Assembly: GCF_030064675.1 (NCBI RefSeq)
Contig: NZ_CP116413.1
Span: 2,760,001-2,824,000 of the forward strand
DNA: 64,000 nt
Direction: 5' to 3'
DNA from: Crossiella sp. CA-258035
GTDB lineage: Bacteria > Actinomycetota > Actinomycetes > Mycobacteriales > Pseudonocardiaceae
In this document: one piece after another, positions 24,706-32,941 of the stretch
Position numbering within the stretch: the stretch's first letter is position 1
Layout of the letters: each line of letters begins with the position of its first letter
Translations under genes and position numbers: made by a program
Notes under the pieces: generated by a model
Databases searched by the model: none
What the model saw: the letters and a program-made list of their open reading frames with translations, nothing else
What the model was told of the DNA's origin: nothing

Positions 24706-25757
24706 GCATCTACGTCGACTACAAGGCCCAGCGCACCACCGCGGCCGCCAACGCCGCCGTGCAGGTGGCCGAGGCCAAGCTCCGCCAGGCCCAGGTCCAG
24801 GCCCAGATCGAGCAGGACACCCGCGACCGCAAGGCCGCCCGCGAGGCCGCGGCCGCGCAGCAGCGGTGGCTGGCCAAGCAGGCTCGCCGCCAGGCCCGCC
24901 GCGCCACCCTGGCGCGGGTGCTGGCCGGGCTGCGGCAGGGAGTGGCGGCCAACCTGGGGTTCCTGCTCGGGCTGATCGCGATGGGCGCGCCGATCGTGCT
25001 GGCCTGGACCGGGCAGGGCGAGGCCGCGATGAACACCCTGGGCTTCGGCGTGCTGGGCCTGTTGATGCCGGTGGCGGTGGAGGGCGGGGCCTGGTACCTG
25101 GCCTTCCTGACCCACCAGGCCCTGCTCGCCGGGCGCCCGACCGGGTTGCTGCGGGTGGCGACCTGGGTGTTCGCGCTCATCGCCGCCGGGCTGAACCTGG
25201 GGCACGGGCTGGCCGAGGCCAACCCGACCAAGGGCATCGGTCTGGCGCTGTGCTCGCTGTTCGGTCCGGCGCTGTGGGAGCTGACCGTCATCTCCCGCCA
25301 GCGTGCCCTGGCCGGCCGTTCCGGGGCGCAGATCCGCACCGCGCTGTGGCGCCGTCTGCGCTACCCGCGGCTGTCATGGGCCGCGGCCAGCATCGCCGCC
25401 GCCCGGGGTGAGGGGGTTACCCCCGAAGCCGCGTGGGAAGCGGCGTGGATGGACCGTTTCGGGGTCGGCCCGGCCGCGTCGCGGCGGGACCGGCGGCTGG
25501 GCAAGGCGATCGTGAAGGCCAGCCGTAAGGCCGACCGTAAGGCCGCCCGCAGCGGGGCGTTCATGATCGTGGGCGGGGTCATCCTCCGCGCCGACATGGC
25601 CACGCTGGCCGAGCTGTCCACGGTGGACTCCGGTACGGGTTACCCCGCCATCGTCCAGCAAGAACTCTCCCCGGCCGCTGCCGATCTGCTGGCCCGGACC
25701 CGGGAGGCGATCACGGTGGGGGAGCTGCCGGTAACCCCCTCGGCCAAGGCCATCTAG
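24702..25757 (+). CDS. SpdB-like/DUF2637 membrane protein (ends at in-frame TAG)
   Basis: This 351-residue protein starts with an Ala/Gln/Arg-rich coiled-coil helix (about 12-70). Four hydrophobic segments follow (about 80-185, including ANLGFLLGLIAMGAPIVLAW and GVLGLLMPVAVEGGAWYLAF) in the DUF2637/SpdB pattern. A long basic C-terminal cytoplasmic domain completes it. Such proteins act in intramycelial spreading with TraB. After the TAG at 25755-25757 the same frame continues with KHLGGGMDLAREVRDILAAEG to 25871. That reads like the normal C-terminal helix of the family, so the stop may be a nonsense change. Confidence 0.7.
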   Translation: MSIYVDYKAQRTTAAANAAVQVAEAKLRQAQVQAQIEQDTRDRKAAREAAAAQQRWLAKQARRQARRATLARVLAGLRQGVAANLGFLLGLIAMGAPIVLAWTGQGEAAMNTLGFGVLGLLMPVAVEGGAWYLAFLTHQALLAGRPTGLLRVATWVFALIAAGLNLGHGLAEANPTKGIGLALCSLFGPALWELTVISRQRALAGRSGAQIRTALWRRLRYPRLSWAAASIAAARGEGVTPEAAWEAAWMDRFGVGPAASRRDRRLGKAIVKASRKADRKAARSGAFMIVGGVILRADMATLAELSTVDSGTGYPAIVQQELSPAAADLLARTREAITVGELPVTPSAKAI

Positions 25758-25937
25758 AAGCACCTCGGCGGGGGCATGGACCTGGCCCGCGAGGTCCGCG
25801 ACATCCTCGCCGCCGAAGGCCCGGAGGTAACCCCGCACCCGGCGTACGCCCCGCGCCCGGCCATCGCCTGAACCACCGCACCACCTTCGTCCATTCCGGA
25901 CACCACACCCGCATCACCGACCCGTGAGGGGACAGCC

Positions 25938-26264
25938 ATGCCCGAAACCACCACCACCACCACCGAGATCCCGCACCCGCGCCAGCTGCTGAACTTGGCC
26001 GCCGCAGCCCTGGAAGGCTTGCGCGACAACATCGCTTACCACCCGCAGGTGCGCCGCCAGGCCAGCCTCTACAACGACCTCGCCGAGCTGGTGTGGCACT
26101 GGAGTCCGGAACCGGGGCTGGTCGCCGAGGTCGTGAAGCTGCTGGTCGGCCACCCCCACAACTGGCGGGTGATCTTCGCCGACGACGTCGACAGGCGCCT
26201 GGCCCTGGCCGAGAGCTACCTCCAGCTGGCCCGCACCTCCGCGCTGTTCAACTCCCGCTCCTGA
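25938..26264 (+). CDS. hypothetical AICE protein
   Basis: This 108-residue soluble, mostly helical protein has a Thr-rich start (MPETTTTTT), then RQLLNLAAAALEGLRDN and a C-terminal helix rich in Leu/Ala. The ribosome-binding site GAGGGGAC is 7 nt upstream. No family is recognised. It belongs to the block of small conserved proteins between the SpdB-like and TraB genes. Confidence 0.65.
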   Translation: MPETTTTTTEIPHPRQLLNLAAAALEGLRDNIAYHPQVRRQASLYNDLAELVWHWSPEPGLVAEVVKLLVGHPHNWRVIFADDVDRRLALAESYLQLARTSALFNSRS

Positions 26265-26301
26265 CCCACCGTCCACTGTGTACTGAAAGGACCTGATTCC
26301 C

Positions 26302-26673
26302 TTGACTGGCAAGCCTTTCACCCTCGGCGACGTCGAGCTGTTCTCGGCTTCGTCACTGCGGGACTACTGCAACAACGCCCGGCTGCTGATCCGCCCGCTG
26401 CACCACGAACTGCTCATCGCCTCCGAGGAGCTCCAGGCCGCCCTCTCCGAGGTCCCCGGCGGGCACTGGGCCGCGATGGGCGTGGACCAGAAGGTGCGGG
26501 CGCGGCTGGTGGCCAAGCACCTGCGTCACGCCGCCGAGGGCGTGGAACTGGTGAGCGCCAACGTGGTCCGCACCTACCTGAGCTACCGCAAGCACTTCCA
26601 GCCCGGCGTCCCCCCGGCCCGCAGGAGGCCGGTGTTCGACCACGACGACCGCCCCGACGGCTACGCCGCCTAA
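26302..26673 (+). CDS. hypothetical AICE protein preceding TraB
   Basis: This 123-residue protein is helical and acidic-basic mixed, with a conserved-looking SLRDYCNNARLLIRPLHHEL segment (about 18-37) and LVAKHLRHAAEGVEL. The start is a TTG supported by GAAAGGA 10 nt upstream. It directly precedes the translocase gene and may assist it. No known domain. Confidence 0.65.
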   Translation: MTGKPFTLGDVELFSASSLRDYCNNARLLIRPLHHELLIASEELQAALSEVPGGHWAAMGVDQKVRARLVAKHLRHAAEGVELVSANVVRTYLSYRKHFQPGVPPARRRPVFDHDDRPDGYAA

Positions 26674-26736
26674 CCCCCTCCTCTCCGGTCCCTCCGGGCC
26701 GGTGACCTGGATGAATCCGCAGAAAGGAGCAGCAAG

Positions 26737-28716
26737 ATGAGCAGGAAGAAGAACTGGGCCCGCGGCGGGTTCACCAGCGTCACCGGCCTGAACGAGGCCG
26801 ACCGCTCCCGCGCGGCGGCCTACCTGCCGCCGTGGGCGGCCGGGCTGGGCCTGTACCCGGCCTCGCTGATCTCCCACTACGCCGCCTCCGCCCCGGAGGC
26901 GCTGCCGTGGGTCTCGGCCGGGATGGCCCTGGCCGGCGGTGCGCTGACCGGGGTGACCTGGCTGGCTGCCTCGGCTCGTGCGCAGGTCACGCGCATCCAC
27001 AGCACGCTGACCACCGGGCTGGCCAGCCTGTGGTTCACCTCCGCGACCATCGCCGATCCCACCGAGCCGGTGCTGTGGGGCTCCTGGGCCATCGCGGCCC
27101 CCGCGGTGGCGCTGTCCTGGAACATCCGCCACCTGCTCCGCAACAGCGGCAGTGAAACCGCTGGTGGGGGCCTGTTCGAGAAGGTCAAGCTGGCCGGGGT
27201 GCAGGCCCGCCAGATCGAGGTCGCGCCGGGCCGGGTCACCGCCCAGCTGCAGCTCCCGGCCGGGGAGATGACCGTGGCCGACGTGCAGGGCGCGACCGGG
27301 CAGATGGCCTCGGCCATGCGCCTGCCGGGCAACTCCGTGCGCATCGCCCCGGACCCCGATGACGCCTCCCAGGCGAAGATGACCATCGTCCCGGTCGACC
27401 TGCTGCGCCACCCCCGCCCCTACCCCGGCCCGTCGGCCCCGGGCGGATCGATCACCGAGGCGCTGGTGGTCGGCACCTACGAGGACGGCCAGCCGCAGTG
27501 CCTCTACCTGCCCGGATGCAAGGCCACCCGCCGCAACGCCACCCACGTGATCGTGCAGGGCATGAACGGCAGCGGCAAAAGCCACGGGGCGAAGTTGTGC
27601 TGGACGGAGATCCTCACCCGCCGCGACGTCAACCTGGTGGTGATGGACCCCTCCAAGGGCGAGCAGACCGTGGGGTTCCTCGGCGAGCACACCCCGGTGG
27701 TGATCGGGCAGAACAAGTGCGCCGACCTGATCACCCGCATCACGGACCTGATCACCGAACGAGCCACTGACCTGGGCCGATGGGGCTATGACCAGTGGAC
27801 CCCGGAGGTCTATGCCAAGCACGGCATGCCGTATCTGGTGATCTGGGTCGAAGAAGCCCCGCGTGTGCTGGAGGACGCCAAGACCCTGGCCCGTATCGCC
27901 CAGGAAGCCCGCTCGGCCGGCATCTCCCTGGTGCTGTCGCTGCAGAAGGCCAGCTTCCGGCAGATGCCCACCGATGTCCGCTCCCAGCTGGGTGCGGTGT
28001 GGTGCTTCGGGGTGAACAGCATCGAAGACGCCGCCTTCACCCTCTCCGACGAGCTGATCGAGGCCGGGGCCAACCCCGCGGCCTGGAAGAACCGCAAGCC
28101 CGGCGCCAACTACCTGGAAGCCCCCGGCATCGAGGAGGAGCGCTTCACCGTCCCGGGCAGGACGTTCGACGGCCAGGACGACGAGCTCGCCCAGGTCATC
28201 GCCGCCACCGCACACCTGCGCGCCCCGCTGCACCCGGCCGTGGCCCGCCACCTGGGCCTGTCCACCCCCATCCCCGGCGCCGCCGGTGCCGCAAAACAGC
28301 AGGGAGGAGCCTTGTCGGCCACCTTCACCCCCAGCCTGGACCCCCTCGACCGCGAGCTCAGCGACGCGGAGGAGAACACCCCGCTGACCGGCCCGGCCAA
28401 CCACGAACCCGACCTGGAGGTCGACCTGGACGCCGAGCTGCCCGAAGCCGACGAGACCCCGTTCGGCCGGCCGCGCCCGACCAAGCAGGAGGTCCGCAAG
28501 TTCATGGCCGACCGCATCACCCAGCTGGTCAAGGAGGGCAAGACCCGGATCACCACGCGGGACTTCCCCGACCCGGAGCGCTACCTGGGCCGCACCCGCG
28601 GCTGGGTCTCCGGGGAGCTGGCTCGCCTGGCCGCCCAGGGCCAGCTGCGCGAGATCGGCGAGGACAACCGCGCCGTCGTCTACGAGATCCCCACCCGCGA
28701 CGCTCACGCAGCGTAG
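26737..28716 (+). CDS. TraB-type FtsK/SpoIIIE DNA translocase (conjugation)
   Basis: This 659-residue conjugative translocase moves double-stranded DNA between hyphae, the transfer mode of Streptomyces plasmids and AICEs. The N-terminal region has three to four hydrophobic segments (about 32-130). The FtsK-like ATPase has Walker A GMNGSGKS (275-282) and Walker B YLVIWVEE (366-373), then QEARSAGISLVLSLQK and LSDELIEAGA motifs. An acidic linker (520-575) leads to a C-terminal winged-helix domain (about 585-655) that would read the transfer site. AAAGGAG precedes the ATG. It is the only transfer ATPase in the element. Confidence 0.9.
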   Translation: MSRKKNWARGGFTSVTGLNEADRSRAAAYLPPWAAGLGLYPASLISHYAASAPEALPWVSAGMALAGGALTGVTWLAASARAQVTRIHSTLTTGLASLWFTSATIADPTEPVLWGSWAIAAPAVALSWNIRHLLRNSGSETAGGGLFEKVKLAGVQARQIEVAPGRVTAQLQLPAGEMTVADVQGATGQMASAMRLPGNSVRIAPDPDDASQAKMTIVPVDLLRHPRPYPGPSAPGGSITEALVVGTYEDGQPQCLYLPGCKATRRNATHVIVQGMNGSGKSHGAKLCWTEILTRRDVNLVVMDPSKGEQTVGFLGEHTPVVIGQNKCADLITRITDLITERATDLGRWGYDQWTPEVYAKHGMPYLVIWVEEAPRVLEDAKTLARIAQEARSAGISLVLSLQKASFRQMPTDVRSQLGAVWCFGVNSIEDAAFTLSDELIEAGANPAAWKNRKPGANYLEAPGIEEERFTVPGRTFDGQDDELAQVIAATAHLRAPLHPAVARHLGLSTPIPGAAGAAKQQGGALSATFTPSLDPLDRELSDAEENTPLTGPANHEPDLEVDLDAELPEADETPFGRPRPTKQEVRKFMADRITQLVKEGKTRITTRDFPDPERYLGRTRGWVSGELARLAAQGQLREIGEDNRAVVYEIPTRDAHAA

Positions 28717-28903
28717 CGCGCAGCGGGCGGGCGGGCACGTAGCTGACGTCAGACGTCAGACGCGCCCGCACCCCCGCCCAAGGCGCGCGCGTGCGCGGGC
28801 GCGCGCGATACGAGTTTCATAACAGTGTTTTGACGTCAGGCCGGACCACCCCGGCCCGACCCCGCACACCCTCATATCACTACAGAGAGTTACGGAGAAC
28901 GTG
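28717..28903 (+). promoter_or_regulatory. post-traB repeat region, candidate transfer locus (clt)
   Basis: The 187-bp gap right after the translocase gene holds three copies of GACGTCAG (two overlapping at 28745-28759, one at 28832-28839) and an alternating GCGC block (28782-28808). It also holds a short AT-richer stretch (GTTTCATAACAGTGTTTTG). TraB-type proteins bind short repeats near their own gene, so this is a plausible clt or promoter region. Confidence 0.3.
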
Positions 28904-29446
28904 ATGCACAGACCGACCTACGTGATCACCGACCTGCCCGAGGAAGACACCCCCGGCCCCGCCGGCACCCCGGCCGCCAAGCCCGTCCCGGACCTGGCCG
29001 CCGAACTGTCCGAGGCCCTGCGGGGCGTGGCCGCCGAGCACGGCCGCGCCGATGTCAAGGCCGGGCAGCTGCTGGGGCTGTTCACCGCGGTGCTGGCCGG
29101 AACCATCGCGCTGACCCGCGCCGAGGTCTCCGCCTTCGCCAGCGTGCTGCTGTCCCTGGCCGTCATCCCGGCCACCGCCGCGGTGGGCCTGCTGCTGTGG
29201 GTGCTCTGGCCACGGGTCACCCCGGGCGGGCACGGCTTCCCCCGGTGGGCGCTGTTCACCGGCGAGAGCGCCGAGCACCTGGCCGCCGACTTCGCCGCCG
29301 CCCGCCGCCACGCCGACCGGGTGCTGCCGCCACTGCTGGCCACCCAGTCCGCGCTGGCGGTGCGCAAGTACCGCCGGATCGGCCGCGCGGTGGCGCTGCT
29401 GCTGGCCGCCCTCCCGCTCATCGTCCTGGCCGTCCTGGCCGCCTGA
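28904..29446 (+). CDS. Pycsar-effector-like (PycTM/DUF5706) membrane protein
   Basis: This 180-residue protein has DVKAGQLLGLFTAVLAG opening TM1 (about 49-70), TM2 (about 78-102) ending in LWP, and a helical loop containing SAEHLAADFAAARRH. A RKYRRIGRAV segment comes before the final hydrophobic segment (about 163-180). This order is the pattern of the Pycsar effector TM family. In Pycsar defence a cyclic-pyrimidine-activated effector disrupts the membrane, but no uridylate/cytidylate cyclase gene is near. A transfer, spread or entry-exclusion role is equally likely. ATG 28904 is preferred over GTG 28901 for spacing to GGAG. Confidence 0.55.
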   Translation: MHRPTYVITDLPEEDTPGPAGTPAAKPVPDLAAELSEALRGVAAEHGRADVKAGQLLGLFTAVLAGTIALTRAEVSAFASVLLSLAVIPATAAVGLLLWVLWPRVTPGGHGFPRWALFTGESAEHLAADFAAARRHADRVLPPLLATQSALAVRKYRRIGRAVALLLAALPLIVLAVLAA

Positions 29447-29483
29447 ACCCCCCACCGCCCTCACCAACAAGGAGTCCGCCGCC

Positions 29484-30017
29484 ATGCCCACACCCACCAC
29501 CACCCCAGCCGCGAAGCTGACGCTGGCGCAGCGCCGGGAACGCGAGCACCTGCGGGCCTGCGCCCACGAAGCCGGGCACGCGGTGCTGATGGCCCACTAC
29601 AACCTGCCGATCACCGAGGCCATCGCCACGGTGAACAACCCGATCTTCTTCGACCCGCAGGCCTTCGGCTACGTCAGCGAGGACCACGAGCCCGACGACA
29701 CCCACATCCCGGCCGAGCTCATCGACGACTACATCGTCACCTACCTCGCCGGCGGTGAAGCCCAGGCCCAGTGGATGCACCAGGCCGAGGGCATGGAGCT
29801 CGCGGAGGCCCGCCGCGAGGCCCTCTACAACAGCGGCTCGGACTACGAGGTGGTCCGCCGCTACCGGCGCAACAGCGATCTGAGCCTCGCGCAGTTGCAG
29901 GCCCGCACCGCCGGGCTGGTGCGCCGCCGCTGGGCCGGCATCACCCGCGTCGCGGCCGCGCTGCACCGCCACAAGCGCCTGACCGGCCCGCAGATCCTCG
30001 CCCTCCTCGGCCGCTGA
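29484..30017 (+). CDS. M41-like metalloprotease-domain protein
   Basis: This 177-residue protein has an HExxH zinc motif in CAHEAGHAVLM (His28, Glu29, His32) as in the FtsH protease domain. A YLAGGEAQAQW segment (about 90-100), which matches the third-ligand region of M41 peptidases, and a basic helical tail follow. It lacks the AAA ATPase and membrane parts of FtsH. Homologous short proteins occur in actinobacterial elements. Its substrate is unknown. The ribosome-binding site AAGGAG lies upstream of ATG. Confidence 0.65.
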   Translation: MPTPTTTPAAKLTLAQRREREHLRACAHEAGHAVLMAHYNLPITEAIATVNNPIFFDPQAFGYVSEDHEPDDTHIPAELIDDYIVTYLAGGEAQAQWMHQAEGMELAEARREALYNSGSDYEVVRRYRRNSDLSLAQLQARTAGLVRRRWAGITRVAAALHRHKRLTGPQILALLGR

Positions 30018-30053
30018 ACCCACCCCGCCTCGTCGTTTCCGAAGGAGCACGCC

Positions 30054-30491
30054 ATGACCACCACTACCGTCCAAGACCGGCACCGCCGACTTCTGCAGGT
30101 CACCACCGACGTGACCGCCTGGCTCAACGCCCACCCCGACCTCATCGAGGTCTACTCGGTCGACATCACCTGCTACAGCAGACCTGCCTTCGCTGCCCAG
30201 GTGCACATCCACACCAACCTGACCAGGTTGACCGGGCTGCTGGCCGCCATCCCGCAGGCCGCGGTGACCGCCCACGCCACCAACGACGGCGTGCACGTGA
30301 AGATCGCCTTCACCACCGGCGCCGACAGCCTGATCGTGCTGCTGGTGCTCTTCGCTGGTGAGGAAGCCCGCGCCCTGGCCGACACCGCCGGACTGGCCTA
30401 CCCGGCACGGCCCGAGCAGGCCGCCATCACCACCGACACCCTCGCCGCCGCAGCCGCGGGCACGACCACCGGGCAGGCCGACCATGGCTGA
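30054..30491 (+). CDS. hypothetical AICE protein
   Basis: This 145-residue soluble protein has strand-rich central sequence (IEVYSVDITCYSRPAFAAQV, VHVKIAFTTGADSLIVLLVL) and an Ala/Thr-rich end. AAGGAG precedes the ATG. The stop overlaps the next gene by 8 bp. No recognised domain. Confidence 0.6.
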   Translation: MTTTTVQDRHRRLLQVTTDVTAWLNAHPDLIEVYSVDITCYSRPAFAAQVHIHTNLTRLTGLLAAIPQAAVTAHATNDGVHVKIAFTTGADSLIVLLVLFAGEEARALADTAGLAYPARPEQAAITTDTLAAAAAGTTTGQADHG

Positions 30492-31239
30492 GCTCTCCAC
30501 CCCGGCCGTGATCGTCAACCTCGACGGCGCCCAGGCCACGCTGGCCCGGCTCAACCGGGCGCTGGTCCAGCGCCCGGCCCGGCACACCCCGGCCTGGATC
30601 GCCCGCGGGCTCACGCACCTGGTGTTCCTGCCGCAGGTTGCGCGCCAGCTGCTGGAACGCCCGCAACTCGGTTCCTGGCTGCGGGAGCTCACCCCGGACA
30701 ACCCCGACCAGCACACCAAGCTAATCGGGCTGGTGCAGCACGGCCATTCCCTGCTCACCACCCTGCCCGGAGACCTGGAGCACCTGGCCCGCTGGTTCGA
30801 CCAGCTCAGCACCGGACGCACCGCCTACGCCGTGGCCGAGCCGCAGCGGCAGGGCTGGCTGGACCTGAATGACCCCACCCCCAGCTCCCGCGACCGGAAC
30901 ATGTCGCTGCAGCTCGCCGACGCTGAACAGAACCTGCGGAAGGCGATCACCACTGGCCACGGCCGCCCCAGCGTCGTTGACCTCGCCCTGGAAGCAACGC
31001 TGCTGACCCACCTGGGCTCCTGCCTGGCCAGCGGGGCTCAACTCCTCCGCCACATCCAGGCCTTGGTCGAGCACGCCGCGGCCGGCCCGCAGGACCAGCG
31101 CATCGCGCACCGCCTGGGCGAGCAGTTGCCCGCCGAGCTGGCTGACAACGCGCAGTGGCTCGACGGGGCCGCCACCAGCCTCATCCAGGCCGCCCGCCTC
31201 GCCCGGGAGTTCGCCATCAGCGGGGGCAGCGATGCCTGA
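30484..31239 (+). CDS. hypothetical AICE protein
   Basis: This 251-residue, predominantly helical protein is rich in Leu, Ala and Arg with no membrane segment. A repeated helix-pair architecture is suggested by LEHLARWFDQLS and LTHLGSCLASGAQLL. It overlaps the previous stop by 8 bp and runs into the next unit. No family recognised. Confidence 0.6.
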   Translation: MAELSTPAVIVNLDGAQATLARLNRALVQRPARHTPAWIARGLTHLVFLPQVARQLLERPQLGSWLRELTPDNPDQHTKLIGLVQHGHSLLTTLPGDLEHLARWFDQLSTGRTAYAVAEPQRQGWLDLNDPTPSSRDRNMSLQLADAEQNLRKAITTGHGRPSVVDLALEATLLTHLGSCLASGAQLLRHIQALVEHAAAGPQDQRIAHRLGEQLPAELADNAQWLDGAATSLIQAARLAREFAISGGSDA

Positions 31240-31276
31240 CCCCGACCACCCCCTCCCGCAGAAGGGACAGCCGTCG

Positions 31277-32062
31277 ATGACCTTGCCCACCGCCGCGCTG
31301 CGCGCTGCCCGCGAGCACCTCAACCACGGGCTGGGCCTGCTCTCCACCCGGCACCTAGCCCACCCGCCCGCCGATCTGGCCGAGGCCAGCGAGCACCTGC
31401 GCTACCTGGTGTTCACTCTCCGCCGCCTGTTCGACCAGCACGCCGATGAGGCTGGCTTTCTGCTCAGCCGCCGCGACTCCGACACAGCCGCCTTCACCCG
31501 GGCGCAGCTGCACCCGGTGCAGCGGGTGCTGGAGACCGCGCAGCAGTTGCGCCCCGAGCACAGCATCGCCCTCTTCGCTGTGGCCAGCGGTGGGAACAGC
31601 TACCGCCAGCTCGAGCGGGACCGTCGCACCGGCCACCTGGAGCGGCTCGCCCCATTCCCGGCCGACCTGCGGGTGCACCTGGACCGCACGGACCGGCCCT
31701 CGCCGGCCACCCGGCAGGCCATCGCCGCCCTGGCCGCAGCCGAGGACGCCGGTTACGTGGCCACCGGCAACTACGGTCACACGCGCCCACCGGCCAAGGT
31801 CTCCCAGTCCATGCACGAGATGGCCGAGGTCTACCGCGCCGCCGCAGCGATCGCCGAGCTGATGCAGCAATGCGCCTGGCACCACGACTGGTCCGGCCGC
31901 AACGACGTGCCCCTGGCCACCCACCTGGACCCGGTCCGGCAGTACTGGCACAAGGCCAAGACCGCCCTGGGCGTGCAAGCCGCGGCCGCCACCGAGCACT
32001 CCGCCGCCCTGCTGCACCTGGGTCGCGCCCTCCCGGGCCTGGCCACCCGCTTCTGGGGCTGA
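31277..32062 (+). CDS. hypothetical AICE protein
   Basis: This 261-residue helical protein has SEHLRYLVFTLRRLFDQHADEA near the N-terminus and a C-terminal AALLHLGRALPGL helix. ATG 31277 is chosen because GAAGGGA lies about 8 nt upstream; an ATG at 31232, overlapping the previous stop, would add 15 Pro-rich residues. It resembles the preceding protein in general helix composition, possibly paralogous, but I cannot show that. Function unknown. Confidence 0.6.
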   Translation: MTLPTAALRAAREHLNHGLGLLSTRHLAHPPADLAEASEHLRYLVFTLRRLFDQHADEAGFLLSRRDSDTAAFTRAQLHPVQRVLETAQQLRPEHSIALFAVASGGNSYRQLERDRRTGHLERLAPFPADLRVHLDRTDRPSPATRQAIAALAAAEDAGYVATGNYGHTRPPAKVSQSMHEMAEVYRAAAAIAELMQQCAWHHDWSGRNDVPLATHLDPVRQYWHKAKTALGVQAAAATEHSAALLHLGRALPGLATRFWG

Positions 32063-32114
32063 CAGGCCTCGCCCGCTTCCCGTCCCGCACTGTCTGGAAA
32101 GGACACCGCATCCC

Positions 32115-32465
32115 ATGAGCAAGTACGTCGAAGCCGCCGAGCAGGCGCACAAGGCCCTGGCCGAGCTGGTCAGCATCAGCCCCGTCGGCCAGAAGCCCGA
32201 GCAGCTGGCCGCGGCCGTGGACCGGATCGCCGACATGGCCAGCGCGCTGCGCTGGACCGCGGACAACCTGCGCCGCAGCAGCGGCAACTCCAAGACCCTG
32301 CGCAACCCGCACATCAACCAGGAGACCGAGGAGTTCCTGGAGGCGGTGCAGACCCGGCTGACCACCTGCATCGAACGCGGCCGAAGCGCGGCCCGCGCCT
32401 GGAGCGGTGTCCGCGACCACCTCTACGACTTCGCCGCGGCGTGCCCGCCGCACTTCCGCCTCTAA
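32115..32465 (+). CDS. hypothetical small AICE protein
   Basis: This 116-residue helical protein has AEQAHKALAELVSIS, a central MASALRWTADNLRRSS helix and an aromatic C-terminus (DHLYDFAAACPPHFRL). GAAAGGA precedes the ATG. Probably cytosolic; no recognised family. Part of the same long operon. Confidence 0.6.
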   Translation: MSKYVEAAEQAHKALAELVSISPVGQKPEQLAAAVDRIADMASALRWTADNLRRSSGNSKTLRNPHINQETEEFLEAVQTRLTTCIERGRSAARAWSGVRDHLYDFAAACPPHFRL

Positions 32466-32508
32466 CCCGCGCCCGCAGAACCCTTCCCACCCCAGAAAGG
32501 CACCCGCT

Positions 32509-32856
32509 GTGAGCACTTTCGCCTCGACCCTGTTCGACGCCGAGCACCTGGTCGAGCAGGCCCGCAACCGCAAGAAGGCCCGCCCGGAATACCCCGGCAA
32601 CCTCGCCTCCGCACTGGCCCGGCTGATCCTGTTGCTGGAAACCCTCCAGGGCCTGAGCACCGACTTGGCCCAGGACGTCCTCAAGGCCGGTGAACAGCCC
32701 ACCGCCCGCGGCACCCAGGACCGCCTCGGCGCGATCCGCGAGCACTTCCTCTCCGTCGCCCGCCAGCTCCGCGCCGCCGAGTCCGCCGTCGAGCAGGCCA
32801 TGGAGCAGCTCAACGAGGTGGGCAAGAAGACCCGCGACACCGAGTTCCGCATCTAA
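32509..32856 (+). CDS. hypothetical small AICE protein
   Basis: This 115-residue frame starts at GTG 32509 with AGAAAGG upstream; the longer frame from 32407 overlaps the previous gene and is not used. The sequence is helical with heptad-like LARLILLLETLQGLSTDLAQ and a C-terminal VARQLRAAESAVEQAMEQL coiled coil, so an oligomeric protein is likely. Function unknown. Confidence 0.6.
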   Translation: MSTFASTLFDAEHLVEQARNRKKARPEYPGNLASALARLILLLETLQGLSTDLAQDVLKAGEQPTARGTQDRLGAIREHFLSVARQLRAAESAVEQAMEQLNEVGKKTRDTEFRI

Positions 32857-32941
32857 GCCCGCTACCAGCTTCGGGCGGGCACCCGCCGGCCAGACCGCGC
32901 CCGGGTGCCCGCCCGACCCCACCACCACCGTGGAGAACCCC

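Noticed and set aside
26353-28707. 784-codon minus-strand frame
   Set aside because: Antisense to traB; no recognisable features.
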